A stretch of 23,375 bases of DNA from Clostridia bacterium (GCA_900768035.1 CAAGBH010000049.1:1-23375); one strand, 5' to 3'. Counted from the first letter of the stretch, positions 1 to 7,954 are shown. Translations and numbers: made by a program. The notes: a model not told the origin generated them from the letters alone.

Positions 1-1
1 C

Positions 2-1828
2 CTTGTTTACCACATTACAGATACCACTTTTTTTATTGATGAAGTTCCTTATAAAATTGCTGTGGGAGATGTGCTTACCGACGATTACGCACATTACACC
101 TATGTTTATCTTGTTAATAAAGATAAAGGGCTTAAACCAATCGGCAAGATGTCATTCTTGCGTATGTCGAGCGATGTATTCTATACACCTATTAATATTT
201 TGTTTTATGTTGGCAAACCGCAAAACGGCGGTGGAATTTTTGCACTTGTGACACTTCAGAACTTGAGGAATTTTGATGACAGGTATTATTATATCTATGA
301 AGTGAACAGTGATTTCACCGATTGGGAAAGGGTTTATAATTATTATATTCCAACCCTTTATATAAACGGCAGAGGAAATAAATATAATCTTGCAAAATCC
401 GAGAATAATGTATCGGTGCCGGCACCTCGGACGGTTGAGTCGCCCAATATGTTAAACGGCAGATTTCACGCTTATTTTACTTCTGACGGTTGTTCAAATT
501 CGTTCAGACTTCCCTTTACAAATTTATCAAGCGAAAAAGTGGTTTGCAGAATTTATTATACGCTGGTTGACTTCGTCGAATGGACAGTACCGAGTGACAG
601 TATCGCTAATACACAGTCTTTTATGGGTAAAAAGGTCACACTCGAAGTGGACAGAGAAAAGGGAACAGCGTATTTTAAAAGCGAGGACGGAGATTATGCA
701 GTTCCCGTAATGTCGATGTATCACGAGAATAACATTAAAATTACTGCTACTAAGGAAATTGAAAAGGGCTTTAGCAGAATTGTATTTTCGACCTGTTCGG
801 TTGTTACCGATTCTAAAATCATAATTTCAGGCGGACAAAACGGAAATGAAATTTATATTGCTAATTACGAATCACCTCTGTATTTTCCGCAAGGTTCGTC
901 TGTTAATGTTGGAAGCGGTGACTCACAGATAAATGCTTTAAGTTTGCAATCGAGCAGTATTTTGGCTTTTAAAGGGAAAGAGATATATGCGTTAAATCTT
1001 AAAAAGGGCAATAAGATAAGTGAAATCTCGCTTTTGGCAGATAATGACACGTTATTTAACGAGTGCGACCGCTTTGAAACTCAGGAGATAACAAAGCAAA
1101 TGGGATGTGTTTACAAAAATACAGTGGCACTCTGTAATGACAGCACAATATGGCTTGGGGAAGACAATAATATTTACGCTTTGACATCTATCGGCGGTAA
1201 AAAAATTATAAATCTATCAAGCCGAATAAAAGATATAGTGCCGATGTATAATGATGAAACCTTTGCGCTTAGTGACGGGAATTATTATTTCTTCGTCAAC
1301 CGAAATGAGATTATTGTTATTGAAATGCCCGAGAAGGAAAATTTCAAAGTGTATTATTGGCAGATGCCCGATAAATTCAGAATTTCAAGCGGATATTATA
1401 ACAACGGTGAATTTGGTTTTTTATGTGTGGGAGAAAGCAGTAATATTGTTTATCTTACAACTTTATCAGATGACACCGATAGTTTTATGTGTTATAATGA
1501 AGACGGTGAAATTATTGATAAGCCGTTTTTGATACAAAGCAGTATGAAAACCAAACATTACGGTTTATCGGGATTTTCTAAATCCAAAAATATAGATTTT
1601 ATTTATATGATGCTTTCTTCTAAAGGAAAAACAAAAATTTCTGTAAACGGAAAAGAAGTTGCCGATATAAACCTTAGAATTTCCGATGAGGGATATTCAA
1701 AAGGTGAATATAGGTCGGTTAAGTTTGTTCCGCATTTATATAACGCTGATGAAGTATTTATTACGGTGGAATCAAATCACGGTTTAAAGGTCGGCGAAAT
1801 GGAAATATTTTATAGAAAAATAGGGTAG
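2..1828 (+). CDS. Phage-type virion/tail structural protein, beta-propeller-like (5' partial)
   Basis: The reading frame is open from the first full codon at base 2, so the gene begins outside the window; 608 codons are visible. The protein is rich in beta-strand patterns with short repeated blades. One stretch at about codons 285-330 of the visible part reads SGGQNGNEIYIANYESPLYF, then FPQGSSVNVGSG, INALSLQSSSILAFKG and EIYALNL. This resembles the propeller blades of phage tail-nozzle or virion proteins found in clostridial prophages. A later block with CDRFETQEITKQMGC followed by TIWLGEDNNIYAL fits the same family. No signal peptide or enzyme motif is visible. The stop codon lies 4 bases before the start of the lipoprotein gene, so the two are probably co-transcribed. 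Recognition is by memory of family sequence patterns; the exact virion role is not known. It could also belong to a domesticated tail-like particle. Confidence 0.6.
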   Translation, partial: LVYHITDTTFFIDEVPYKIAVGDVLTDDYAHYTYVYLVNKDKGLKPIGKMSFLRMSSDVFYTPINILFYVGKPQNGGGIFALVTLQNLRNFDDRYYYIYEVNSDFTDWERVYNYYIPTLYINGRGNKYNLAKSENNVSVPAPRTVESPNMLNGRFHAYFTSDGCSNSFRLPFTNLSSEKVVCRIYYTLVDFVEWTVPSDSIANTQSFMGKKVTLEVDREKGTAYFKSEDGDYAVPVMSMYHENNIKITATKEIEKGFSRIVFSTCSVVTDSKIIISGGQNGNEIYIANYESPLYFPQGSSVNVGSGDSQINALSLQSSSILAFKGKEIYALNLKKGNKISEISLLADNDTLFNECDRFETQEITKQMGCVYKNTVALCNDSTIWLGEDNNIYALTSIGGKKIINLSSRIKDIVPMYNDETFALSDGNYYFFVNRNEIIVIEMPEKENFKVYYWQMPDKFRISSGYYNNGEFGFLCVGESSNIVYLTTLSDDTDSFMCYNEDGEIIDKPFLIQSSMKTKHYGLSGFSKSKNIDFIYMMLSSKGKTKISVNGKEVADINLRISDEGYSKGEYRSVKFVPHLYNADEVFITVESNHGLKVGEMEIFYRKIG

Positions 1829-1832
1829 TGCT

Positions 1833-3008
1833 ATGAAAAAGGTTTTGATTGTTTTGGCTCTTGCAGTGCTTGTTACAGGGTGCACACCTAAAGAACAAGC
1901 GGAAGATAAAAATAAACTATCGGGCGGGGTGTGGATTTCCTATAGCGAGATGAACACAATGCTTGATAGTGAAAACGGTTTTGAAAATGAATTCCAAAAG
2001 GTTATTGAAAACTGCAAGGAACTTAAAATTCAAAACCTTTACATACACATCCGTGCTTTTTGCGATTCTTTATTTCAGTCGGATTATTATCCCTTGATTG
2101 AAAGGGCTAAAAAATATGACTTTGATGTTTTTAAATTTATAGTAGACGAATGTCATAAAAACAATATGAAAGTTCACGCTTGGATAAACCCATACAGAGT
2201 GTCAACCGCAACAACAAATATAGACGAAATTTCCAACACGAGTCCTGCTTATAAATGGCTCAAAGACGATAACAAGGATAATGACCGCAATGTCAGTTTT
2301 GCAAACGGAATATATCTCAATCCGTCCGAACAGGCGGTACAGGGACTTGTAATTGACGGAATAAGGGAAATCGTTGTTAAATATGATGTTGACGGTATAC
2401 ACTTTGATGACTATTTTTATCCCACAACTGACAGCAGTTTTGATAAGGTGTCTTATGAAAAGTATAAGTCTTCGGCGGAAAATCCAATGTCTTTGGAAGA
2501 GTGGCGCCGTTCTAATGTCAATGCACTTGTAAGCGGTTGTTATAATGCGATTAAGTATGCAAACGAGGATATTGTGTTTTCCATAAGCCCTATGGCGTCT
2601 ATTGAAAACAATTATAATAATTTGTATGCTGATGTTAAACATTGGGTTGATAAGGGCTATGTTGACTGTATAATACCTCAACTGTATTTTGGGTTCAATT
2701 ATCCCGACGAAAATTTCAAATTCTTGAATCTTCTAAATGATTGGAAAGAATTAGTCGGAACAAGCGATACAGAACTTTTAATAGGTCTTGCAAACTATAA
2801 GGCCGTACCTGAACTTGAGGCTGATAAGGAAGAATGGCAGAATAATTTTGATATCGTAGCAAGGCAGATTGAAATCTGCAAAAATGATGATAAAGTGAGC
2901 GGATTTGTGTTATTTTCATATTCCTGTGTTTTCGGTGAACGTGAAGAATATACAAAACAAAAAGAGAATATATTGGAATATTTAAAATCGGAGGATATAA
3001 ATGAATAG
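1833..3008 (+). CDS. Family-10-like glycosyl hydrolase lipoprotein (GHL10 / DUF187)
   Basis: A 391-residue exported lipoprotein. Residues 1-17 form a signal peptide ending in the lipobox LVTGC, with Cys17 as the lipidation site, so it should be anchored outside the membrane. The rest is a (beta/alpha)8-type fold of the glycosyl-hydrolase-like 10 family: GGVWISY (31-37), IHIRAF (71-76), HAWINPYR (115-122), DGIHFDDYFYP (187-197, with the likely acidic catalytic pair), WRRSNVN (224-230) and ISPMAS (251-256). Family members are thought to act on cell-wall or other polysaccharides, but the substrate is rarely proven. The start ATG follows AGGG, which overlaps the upstream stop. The 3' end overlaps the next gene by 8 bases. 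The placement between a virion-type gene and a holin-associated-type gene suggests that it travels with a phage module. The family call is firm; the substrate is unknown. Confidence 0.85.
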   Translation: MKKVLIVLALAVLVTGCTPKEQAEDKNKLSGGVWISYSEMNTMLDSENGFENEFQKVIENCKELKIQNLYIHIRAFCDSLFQSDYYPLIERAKKYDFDVFKFIVDECHKNNMKVHAWINPYRVSTATTNIDEISNTSPAYKWLKDDNKDNDRNVSFANGIYLNPSEQAVQGLVIDGIREIVVKYDVDGIHFDDYFYPTTDSSFDKVSYEKYKSSAENPMSLEEWRRSNVNALVSGCYNAIKYANEDIVFSISPMASIENNYNNLYADVKHWVDKGYVDCIIPQLYFGFNYPDENFKFLNLLNDWKELVGTSDTELLIGLANYKAVPELEADKEEWQNNFDIVARQIEICKNDDKVSGFVLFSYSCVFGEREEYTKQKENILEYLKSEDINE

Positions 3009-3243
3009 TACGGTAATAGTGGCGCTGATTTCCTTTGCGGGAACGCTGCTTGGTACGGCGGGCGGTATTATTGCATCAAGCAAACTGACAAATTACCGTC
3101 TGGAACAACTTGAAAAAAAGGTTGATGCACATAATGCGGTTGCCTCCCGCGTGCCTGTTATTGAAGAAAAACTAAAAAGCATCGACCGCAGAATTTTAAG
3201 GCTTGAACACGAAAGTGTCAGTGAATACGGCGGTGCAAATTAA
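3001..3243 (+). CDS. XhlA/holin-associated-type small membrane coiled-coil protein
   Basis: An 80-residue protein. Residues 4-26 are a glycine-rich hydrophobic helix (VIVALISFAGTLLGTAGGII) and residues 30-70 form a charged amphipathic coiled coil (YRLEQLEKKV, then VIEEKLKSIDRRILRLE). This layout is typical of the small proteins next to holin and amidase genes in Gram-positive prophages. The start has an excellent GGAGG site 6 bases upstream and overlaps the end of the glycosyl hydrolase gene by 8 bases, so translation is probably coupled. No holin or amidase follows; a terminator comes straight after the stop. The phage origin is inferred from architecture and sequence flavour; function as a lysis accessory is not proven. 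Confidence 0.7.
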   Translation: MNSTVIVALISFAGTLLGTAGGIIASSKLTNYRLEQLEKKVDAHNAVASRVPVIEEKLKSIDRRILRLEHESVSEYGGAN

Positions 3244-3285
3244 AAACGGAAGTCTCGCTAAGAGACTTCCGTTTTTAGTTTATTT
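3242..3285 (+). terminator. Strong hairpin terminator after the phage-like genes
   Basis: A 15-bp perfect stem (AAAAACGGAAGTCTC at 3242-3256 with its complement at 3262-3276) encloses a 5-base loop. The 3' arm ends in five T and is followed by more T-rich sequence. It ends the plus-strand transcript. The A-rich 5' arm lets it also serve the minus-strand gene that stops at 3280. Confidence 0.9.
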
Positions 3286-3417
3286 TTTAGTAAATATTTT
3301 ATTCAGTATAGTCGTTACAATGATTATAACACCGATAACAATGAATATTGCAATCATTCCTGAAAGCATATAAGGTAAATTATTTATAAAAGCCATTGGA
3401 TTGAAATCACTAAACAT
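3280..3417 (-). CDS. Micro OadG-like gamma subunit of sodium-pump decarboxylase (45 aa)
   Basis: A short gene of 45 codons, ATG at 3417-3415 and TAA at 3282-3280. The ribosome site GGAGG starts inside the stop codon of oadB (TAGGAGG), 7 bases before the ATG, so translation should be coupled to oadB. The protein has a short N-terminal segment, one hydrophobic helix at about residues 17-38 (YMLSGMIAIFIVIGVIIIV) and the end NKIFTKK. A single helix with a GM.xIF..x pattern followed by KIF matches the membrane anchor of OadG/MmdD-type gamma subunits, which hold the beta subunit and the carboxyltransferase together. The usual Pro/Ala linker and the C-terminal zinc-binding tail are missing. The coding status is well supported by the ribosome site and position; the family name is an inference from one helix plus context. 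Confidence 0.72.
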   Translation of the reverse strand: MFSDFNPMAFINNLPYMLSGMIAIFIVIGVIIIVTTILNKIFTKK

Positions 3418-3428
3418 AATTTTACCTC

Positions 3429-4610
3429 CTACATAAAGAAGTTAAGGATAAGACCGCCTGCAATAACAGAAGCGATTTGTCCCGAAACATTTACGCCGAT
3501 AGACTGCATAAGCAAGAAGTTCTGCGGGTCTTCTTTAAGTCCCATCTTATGAACAACACGTCCTGACATTGGGAATGCAGAAATACCTGCAGCACCAATC
3601 ATTGGGTTGATTTTCTTATCTTTCGGCAAGAAAATATTGATGAGTTTTGCAAATAAAACACCGCCTGCGGTATCAAAAATGAAAGCAAACAGGCCGAGTG
3701 CTAAAATCAAGAGGGTGTCAAGTTGTAAGAACTTTGACGCTTCCATCTGACATGCAATAGTAATACCCAAGAAGATTGTTATAAGGTTTGCAAGAACCTT
3801 TTGAGCGGTTTCTGAAAGAGAATTTAATACACCGCATTCACGAATCAAGTTACCGAACATAAGGAAACCGATAAGAGAAACCGATTCAGGAGCAACAACA
3901 CCTGCGATAACTGTGATAACGATTGGGAATAAAATCTTTGTAAGGCGGGAAACCTCTTTTGCTTCGTAAGGCATTCTGATAAGGCGTTCTTTCTTGGTGG
4001 TAAGAGCCTTGATTACCGGTGGCTGAATAATCGGAACGAGAGCCATATATGAATATGCAGCAACCATTATAGCGCCTGTTATACGGCTGTCAGCACCCAA
4101 AAGTTTGTTAGCAACAACGATAGCGGTAGGACCGTCGGCAGCGCCGATAATACCGATAGATGCGGCTTCCTGTGTGGTGAAGAACATAGATGCCAAACAG
4201 AATGTGAAGAAAATACCAAACTGTGCGGCAGCACCGAAAATCATAAGTTTTGGGTTGGTGAGAAGGGGACCGAAGTCAATCATAGCGCCGATACCTATAA
4301 ACAGTATAAGCGGGAAAAGTTCGTTTGCGATACCTGCATTAAACAATGTGGTAAGCGCACCTTCGGTTATGAGTTCGCCCGTTTCGTTGAATTGGTTAAT
4401 TGCGCCTGATGACGGGATATTAACCAAAATTGTGCCAAAGCCCATTGGCAAAAGGAGTGTGGGTTCCATATCGTGACGGATTGCCAAGTAAATCAGCACA
4501 CCGCCGATTACCCACATTACAAGATACTTCCAGCCGCCTGCTGCTGCAAATGCCGAAACATTTTCAACAAGGAAACTGAGTTCTTTGATGATGTCCATCA
4601 AAAATTCCAT
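3429..4610 (-). CDS. oadB: Sodium ion-translocating decarboxylase beta subunit (OadB/MmdB/GcdB family)
   Basis: A 393-residue polytopic membrane protein covering the whole family length. Family landmarks include GIGAMIDFGPLLTNP (106-120), GAAAQFG (126-132), IGAADGPTAIV (155-165, with the conserved Asp159 of the ion path), AAYSYMALVPIIQPP (184-198), and the C-terminal NPMIGAAGISAFPMSGRVV region. In known complexes this subunit couples decarboxylation of a carboxy-biotin to sodium export. The ATG at 4610 is preferred over the internal ATG at 4598 because AGAAAGG lies 9 bases before it. No alpha (carboxyltransferase) or biotin carrier gene is in the window; only a micro gamma subunit follows. 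Its leader carries a predicted Mn2+ riboswitch (4757-4636), which is unexpected for a sodium pump. The subunit may work with an alpha subunit coded elsewhere, or alone as a cation transporter. Confidence 0.93.
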   Translation of the reverse strand: MEFLMDIIKELSFLVENVSAFAAAGGWKYLVMWVIGGVLIYLAIRHDMEPTLLLPMGFGTILVNIPSSGAINQFNETGELITEGALTTLFNAGIANELFPLILFIGIGAMIDFGPLLTNPKLMIFGAAAQFGIFFTFCLASMFFTTQEAASIGIIGAADGPTAIVVANKLLGADSRITGAIMVAAYSYMALVPIIQPPVIKALTTKKERLIRMPYEAKEVSRLTKILFPIVITVIAGVVAPESVSLIGFLMFGNLIRECGVLNSLSETAQKVLANLITIFLGITIACQMEASKFLQLDTLLILALGLFAFIFDTAGGVLFAKLINIFLPKDKKINPMIGAAGISAFPMSGRVVHKMGLKEDPQNFLLMQSIGVNVSGQIASVIAGGLILNFFM

Positions 4611-4635
4611 AATCTACAACCTTTCTAAATTTTTT

Positions 4636-4678
4636 AGGAATAAAAAAGACTTTTACTGTGCGGTTACAGTAAAAGTCT
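4636..4678 (-). terminator. Riboswitch expression-platform terminator in the oadB leader
   Basis: Read on the minus strand, AAGACTTTTACTGT (4678-4665) pairs perfectly with ACAGTAAAAGTCTT (4658-4645) across a 6-base loop, followed by a run of T. The 5' arm is the same sequence that closes the base helix of the upstream aptamer, so the two structures exclude each other. It stands between the promoter and oadB, as expected for control by premature termination. Confidence 0.85.
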
Positions 4679-4757
4679 TGCAATTTAATGCAAAATGCGG
4701 GCATAAGCCGTATTGACGCAAAATGCAACACAAACTGTGCTGACTACTCCCTAATAC
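4665..4757 (-). promoter_or_regulatory. Predicted yybP-ykoY manganese riboswitch aptamer
   Basis: On the minus strand the leader contains the hallmarks of the yybP-ykoY class in order: GGGAGTAG at 4750-4743; a short hairpin with CACA/TGTG; GCGTCAATACGGC with its partner GCCCGC, the conserved bulged helix; then TTGCAAGACTTTTACT at the 3' side, close to the consensus GCAAGACCUUU. The outer helix can form between AGTA..AG (4757-4750) and CT..TACT (near 4673-4666). Members of this class sense Mn2+ and usually switch gene expression on. The 3' strand overlaps the terminator hairpin, so ligand binding would favour readthrough into oadB. The class assignment was made by eye against remembered consensus; a covariance-model search has not been run. 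Confidence 0.7.
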
Positions 4758-4764
4758 TAAAAAT

Positions 4765-4793
4765 AATATTACCATATTTTTATATTATTTGCA
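4765..4793 (-). promoter_or_regulatory. Sigma-A-type promoter for the oadB riboswitch leader
   Basis: TTGCAA at 4793-4788 and TAATAT at 4770-4765 are separated by exactly 17 bases. The expected transcription start, near 4758, falls directly at the beginning of the predicted aptamer helix, which supports both calls. Confidence 0.75.
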
Positions 4794-4801
4794 AGCAAAA
4801 T

Positions 4802-5461
4802 TTATAAAACAGACTGATTATTAATTGTTAGTTTGAATTTAAGATCTAATTTTGCGGCCGCTTTTTGACAAAGAAGCATACGCTCAATAAATATTTCAAA
4901 AAAATCCATAATGCTTGCATATTCAGTATCAATTTCAAGCGAAAGGATAATTTCGTTTAAATCGGTATCAATCGAAAGTTTGGAGTTTACAACCGAATAA
5001 TTAACCCTGTCGTGAATATCAAAGGTTGATTTATCAGTATTGCGCACTCTTGAACGCCTAACATCAGACTTATCCGCCAAAATAAGTGCTGCCGAAATTT
5101 CATTTACAGGAACACCTGTGCCTTCGTCGTGATTACCGATTGCGGTCACAATTTTTGCGATATCGCCTGCGGGCATATTTAGATTATCAAGAAGCCTGAA
5201 AGCCATAACAGCACCGCTTTGAGAATGTTCAATACGGTTTACAACATTCCCTATATCGTGCAGATATGCGGCAATTTTAGCAAGTTCAATATCGTGTTCG
5301 CAAATATTTAGAGTTTTTAAAATATATTCGCTGTCGGTCGCAACCTTGGTTACGTGGGCGAAACTGTGTTCTGTAAAACCTAAAGATTTTAAAGAATCGT
5401 CGGCAGCGGTGATATATGTATTTATAGCATCATTTTTCTTGAGTTCTAAAAAAGTTAACAT
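4802..5461 (-). CDS. HD-domain phosphohydrolase
   Basis: A 219-residue soluble protein. The HD metal-binding signature is visible: His36 (SFAHVTKVA), His68-Asp69 (AAYLHDIGN), His79, His111 (GNHDEG) and Asp130 (LADKSDVRRSRVR). Such proteins are metal-dependent phosphohydrolases acting on nucleotides or phosphomonoesters; the substrate cannot be told from sequence. The C-terminal 70 residues are a separate alpha/beta segment without a known motif. The ribosome site is GGGGG 7 bases before the ATG. The gene stands alone, divergent from the PBP gene, with its own promoter. No clear terminator follows its stop; the next element is the oadB promoter on the same strand. Confidence 0.85.
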   Translation of the reverse strand: MLTFLELKKNDAINTYITAADDSLKSLGFTEHSFAHVTKVATDSEYILKTLNICEHDIELAKIAAYLHDIGNVVNRIEHSQSGAVMAFRLLDNLNMPAGDIAKIVTAIGNHDEGTGVPVNEISAALILADKSDVRRSRVRNTDKSTFDIHDRVNYSVVNSKLSIDTDLNEIILSLEIDTEYASIMDFFEIFIERMLLCQKAAAKLDLKFKLTINNQSVL

Positions 5462-5481
5462 CTTCCAACCCCCGTTATGTT

Positions 5482-5511
5482 AGTATAACACATATAAGGT
5501 TAAATAGTAAA
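5482..5511 (-). promoter_or_regulatory. Promoter of the HD-domain gene
   Basis: TTTACT at 5511-5506 and TATACT at 5487-5482, spacer 18 bases, about 20 bases before the HD-gene start. It abuts the divergent PBP promoter. Confidence 0.5.
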
Positions 5512-5512
5512 G

Positions 5513-5541
5513 TTGATTTTAAAAAACTTATGTGATATAAT
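5513..5541 (+). promoter_or_regulatory. Promoter of the PBP1A gene
   Basis: TTGATT (5513-5518) and TATAAT (5536-5541) with a 17-base spacer and a TG two to three bases before the -10, close to the ideal housekeeping promoter. The start of transcription should be near 5548, about 30 bases before the ATG. Confidence 0.75.
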
Positions 5542-5577
5542 AACAGTAGTTATGTTCTCAAAAGATTGGAGATAGTT

Positions 5578-7911
5578 ATGGACGATAAAGATTTATTCAG
5601 TTATGATAATTCCAATAACATTTCAAATGACGGGGAAACGAGTTTTGATTTGAACAGTTTTTCAACCAAATCAGAAGAAACTGTGCCTCAAAAACCTAAA
5701 AAGAAAAAACCAACGAAACAGCGGGTTTTAAAAATTATTTTAACCTGTTTTTTGATTGGTGTTATTACGGTTAGTATTGTTGCGGGAAGTTTTCTTATTT
5801 ATGCTTTCACTATGGTTGACGGAACGGTTGAGCAAAACCTGAACGACCTCAAGATTAACTATACAACAACTGTTTATGTTGAAAACAAGGGCGAATGGGA
5901 AGAATACAAGCGTCTGCACGGGGAATACAACAGAATCTGGGTTGACTATGATATTGACGCTATTGAGCAAAAAGACCCTGATTATAAGGGTATTCCTGCG
6001 AATCTTGCAAATGCTTTCGTTGCTATTGAGGATAAAGATTTTGAACTGCATTACGGTGTTGACTGGAAACGAACTTTCGGTGCGCTTTTGAATGAGTTTT
6101 TCCATTTTTCAAACAAGTTCGGTGGTTCTACCATAACACAGCAGTTGGTTAAAAACCTTACTGATGACAGAAAACAGGATGCCGGCCGTAAAGTGCGTGA
6201 AATTATGCGTGCAAGGTATCTTGAAACAAAATATTCAAAAGACGTTATTTTGGAATGTTATCTTAACACTATACCTATGGGACACGGAACTTACGGTGTT
6301 CAGGTGGCGGCTAACTATTATTTTGATAAAGAAGTGGATGAACTCACTTTGGCCGAGTGTGCCTGCTTGGCGTCCATAACCAAAGCGCCGTCTTATTATG
6401 CTCCTGATACTAACCCGAAAAATAATTTGGAACGTCGTAAAACTGTTTTGCGTGAAATGCTTACCCAAGGTCATATCACTCAAAAGGAATATGACAAAGC
6501 GGTAAATGAAGAAATTAAATTGAAAGTAAATCAAAATGTCAGCACACAGAATGACATTTATTCGTATTTCATAGATTCGCTTATTAATCAGGTTTCTGCC
6601 GATTTGGCAAAAGAATATGGATATGACGAAGTGCAAGCACAGCAGTTGTTTTATAACGGCGGTTATAAAATTTATGCAACTGTAGATACTAATATACAGT
6701 CAACAGTAGAGAAGGCATATCTTGATGTCGCCTCTAAAGTGCAAAAAAGCAGTAAGGGTGACCCGTTGTGGGGCGCTATGACCGTTATGGATTATGAGGG
6801 AAACGTAAAGGCTATTGTTGGCGGAATCGGTAAAAAGACTAAAAACCGTGCTTTCAACTGTGCTACCGATGCTATCCGTCAGCCAGGCTCAACTATGAAA
6901 CCTATTTCGGTTTATGCTTCCGCTATTGAACAGGGTGTTATTACTTATTCAAGTATCCTTAACGATACTAAGGCTAAATACGGCAATTGGAGTCCAAGCA
7001 ACTCTTACGGATACTATGCGGGTAATATGACTGCTCAGAAAGCGCTTGAGCGCTCGGTAAACACTATCCCTGTTGCACTTGCTAACAAGATGGGTGTTCA
7101 GTCTTGCTATGATTTTCTGACAGGTAAGTTAGGTCTTAAACATTTAAGCGAGCAGGATATTAACTTATCTTCTTTGGGACTTGGCGGTACACACGGCGGT
7201 ATAACCACATTGGAATCTGCGGCGGCTTTTGCTGTGTTTGGTAACGGCGGTGTTTATTATGAACCGACTTTCTATACAAAGGTTACCGACCAAAAGGGAA
7301 ACGTTGTTTTAGAGCGCAATCCTAAGCCCCAAATGGCTATAAGCGAAGATACTGCAACTGTTATGAATAAAATGCTCCAGACTGTTGTTTACGGTGATAG
7401 CGGTACGGCTAAGGGCGTAGGTTCAGCAGTAAGCAAAATGAAAGTTTTTGGTAAAACGGGTACTTCTAACGACTCTAACGATAAATGGTTTGTCGGCGGT
7501 TCGCCTTATTATGTTGCATCTTCTTGGTGCGGTTATGAGACAATGCAGAAAATGCCCTCTGCTAACCTTGGTGTTGCTAAGAATATGTGGAAACAGGTTA
7601 TGTCTCAGATTCATAAGGGATTAAAAGCAAAAGAATTTCCTGAAAGTAAATATGCTGTAGACAGATATTATTGCACTAAAACAGGCGGTCTTGCAACTGA
7701 AAAGTGTAAGAATACGGCTATTGGTTGGTATAAAAAAGGTATTTTGCCTGAAGTGTGCCAAAAACACAGCGGTGAACTTATGGCAACGCCCGAAGAAGTG
7801 AAGAAAGCACAAGAGGCCAAAGAAAAAGAAGAAAAGAAAAAGCAGGAAGAAAATACATCTTCTGCGGTTTCGTCAGACACTTCTTCTAAAACTCAATCAC
7901 AAGAAGATTAA
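5578..7911 (+). CDS. ponA: Class A penicillin-binding protein (PBP1A-type peptidoglycan synthase)
   Basis: A 777-residue bifunctional cell-wall synthase. The start is placed at ATG 5578, 6 bases after GGAG; the longer TTG frame from 5566 would overlap its own ribosome site. Order of domains: a polar Asn/Ser-rich cytosolic tail (1-48), a membrane helix (51-77), a GT51 glycosyltransferase with EDKDFELHYGVD (catalytic Glu151), GGSTITQQLVKNL (182-194) and YLNTIPMGHGTYGVQ (228-242), then a transpeptidase with STMK (Ser438), SVN (493-495) and KTGTS (626-630). The C-terminus adds a small Cys-containing segment and a Lys/Glu then Ser/Thr-rich tail, probably disordered. It polymerises lipid II and cross-links stem peptides outside the membrane. 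All catalytic motifs are intact. Confidence 0.96.
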   Translation: MDDKDLFSYDNSNNISNDGETSFDLNSFSTKSEETVPQKPKKKKPTKQRVLKIILTCFLIGVITVSIVAGSFLIYAFTMVDGTVEQNLNDLKINYTTTVYVENKGEWEEYKRLHGEYNRIWVDYDIDAIEQKDPDYKGIPANLANAFVAIEDKDFELHYGVDWKRTFGALLNEFFHFSNKFGGSTITQQLVKNLTDDRKQDAGRKVREIMRARYLETKYSKDVILECYLNTIPMGHGTYGVQVAANYYFDKEVDELTLAECACLASITKAPSYYAPDTNPKNNLERRKTVLREMLTQGHITQKEYDKAVNEEIKLKVNQNVSTQNDIYSYFIDSLINQVSADLAKEYGYDEVQAQQLFYNGGYKIYATVDTNIQSTVEKAYLDVASKVQKSSKGDPLWGAMTVMDYEGNVKAIVGGIGKKTKNRAFNCATDAIRQPGSTMKPISVYASAIEQGVITYSSILNDTKAKYGNWSPSNSYGYYAGNMTAQKALERSVNTIPVALANKMGVQSCYDFLTGKLGLKHLSEQDINLSSLGLGGTHGGITTLESAAAFAVFGNGGVYYEPTFYTKVTDQKGNVVLERNPKPQMAISEDTATVMNKMLQTVVYGDSGTAKGVGSAVSKMKVFGKTGTSNDSNDKWFVGGSPYYVASSWCGYETMQKMPSANLGVAKNMWKQVMSQIHKGLKAKEFPESKYAVDRYYCTKTGGLATEKCKNTAIGWYKKGILPEVCQKHSGELMATPEEVKKAQEAKEKEEKKKQEENTSSAVSSDTSSKTQSQED

Positions 7912-7914
7912 AAT

Positions 7915-7941
7915 ATAAAGCGTGCTTTAAGCACGCTTTAT
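7915..7941 (+). terminator. Palindromic hairpin between PBP1A and the DUF2156-GNAT gene
   Basis: A near-perfect 27-base palindrome (ATAAAGCGTGCTT, T, then its complement) lies between the PBP stop and the next ribosome site. The T run after it is short and broken, so it may be a partial terminator or an mRNA 3'-end hairpin that allows readthrough to the next gene. Confidence 0.6.
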
Positions 7942-7954
7942 TACGGAGATTTTT

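Noticed and set aside
2202..2681. 159-codon minus-strand frame
   Set aside because: Lies wholly inside the glycosyl hydrolase gene, which has intact family motifs; no ribosome site and no recognisable product.
4105..4476. 123-codon plus-strand frame
   Set aside because: Antisense to well-conserved oadB segments; the composition is what reverse-complement membrane-protein codons give.
5566..5577. TTG start for the PBP
   Set aside because: The codon overlaps the GGAG ribosome site that serves ATG 5578.
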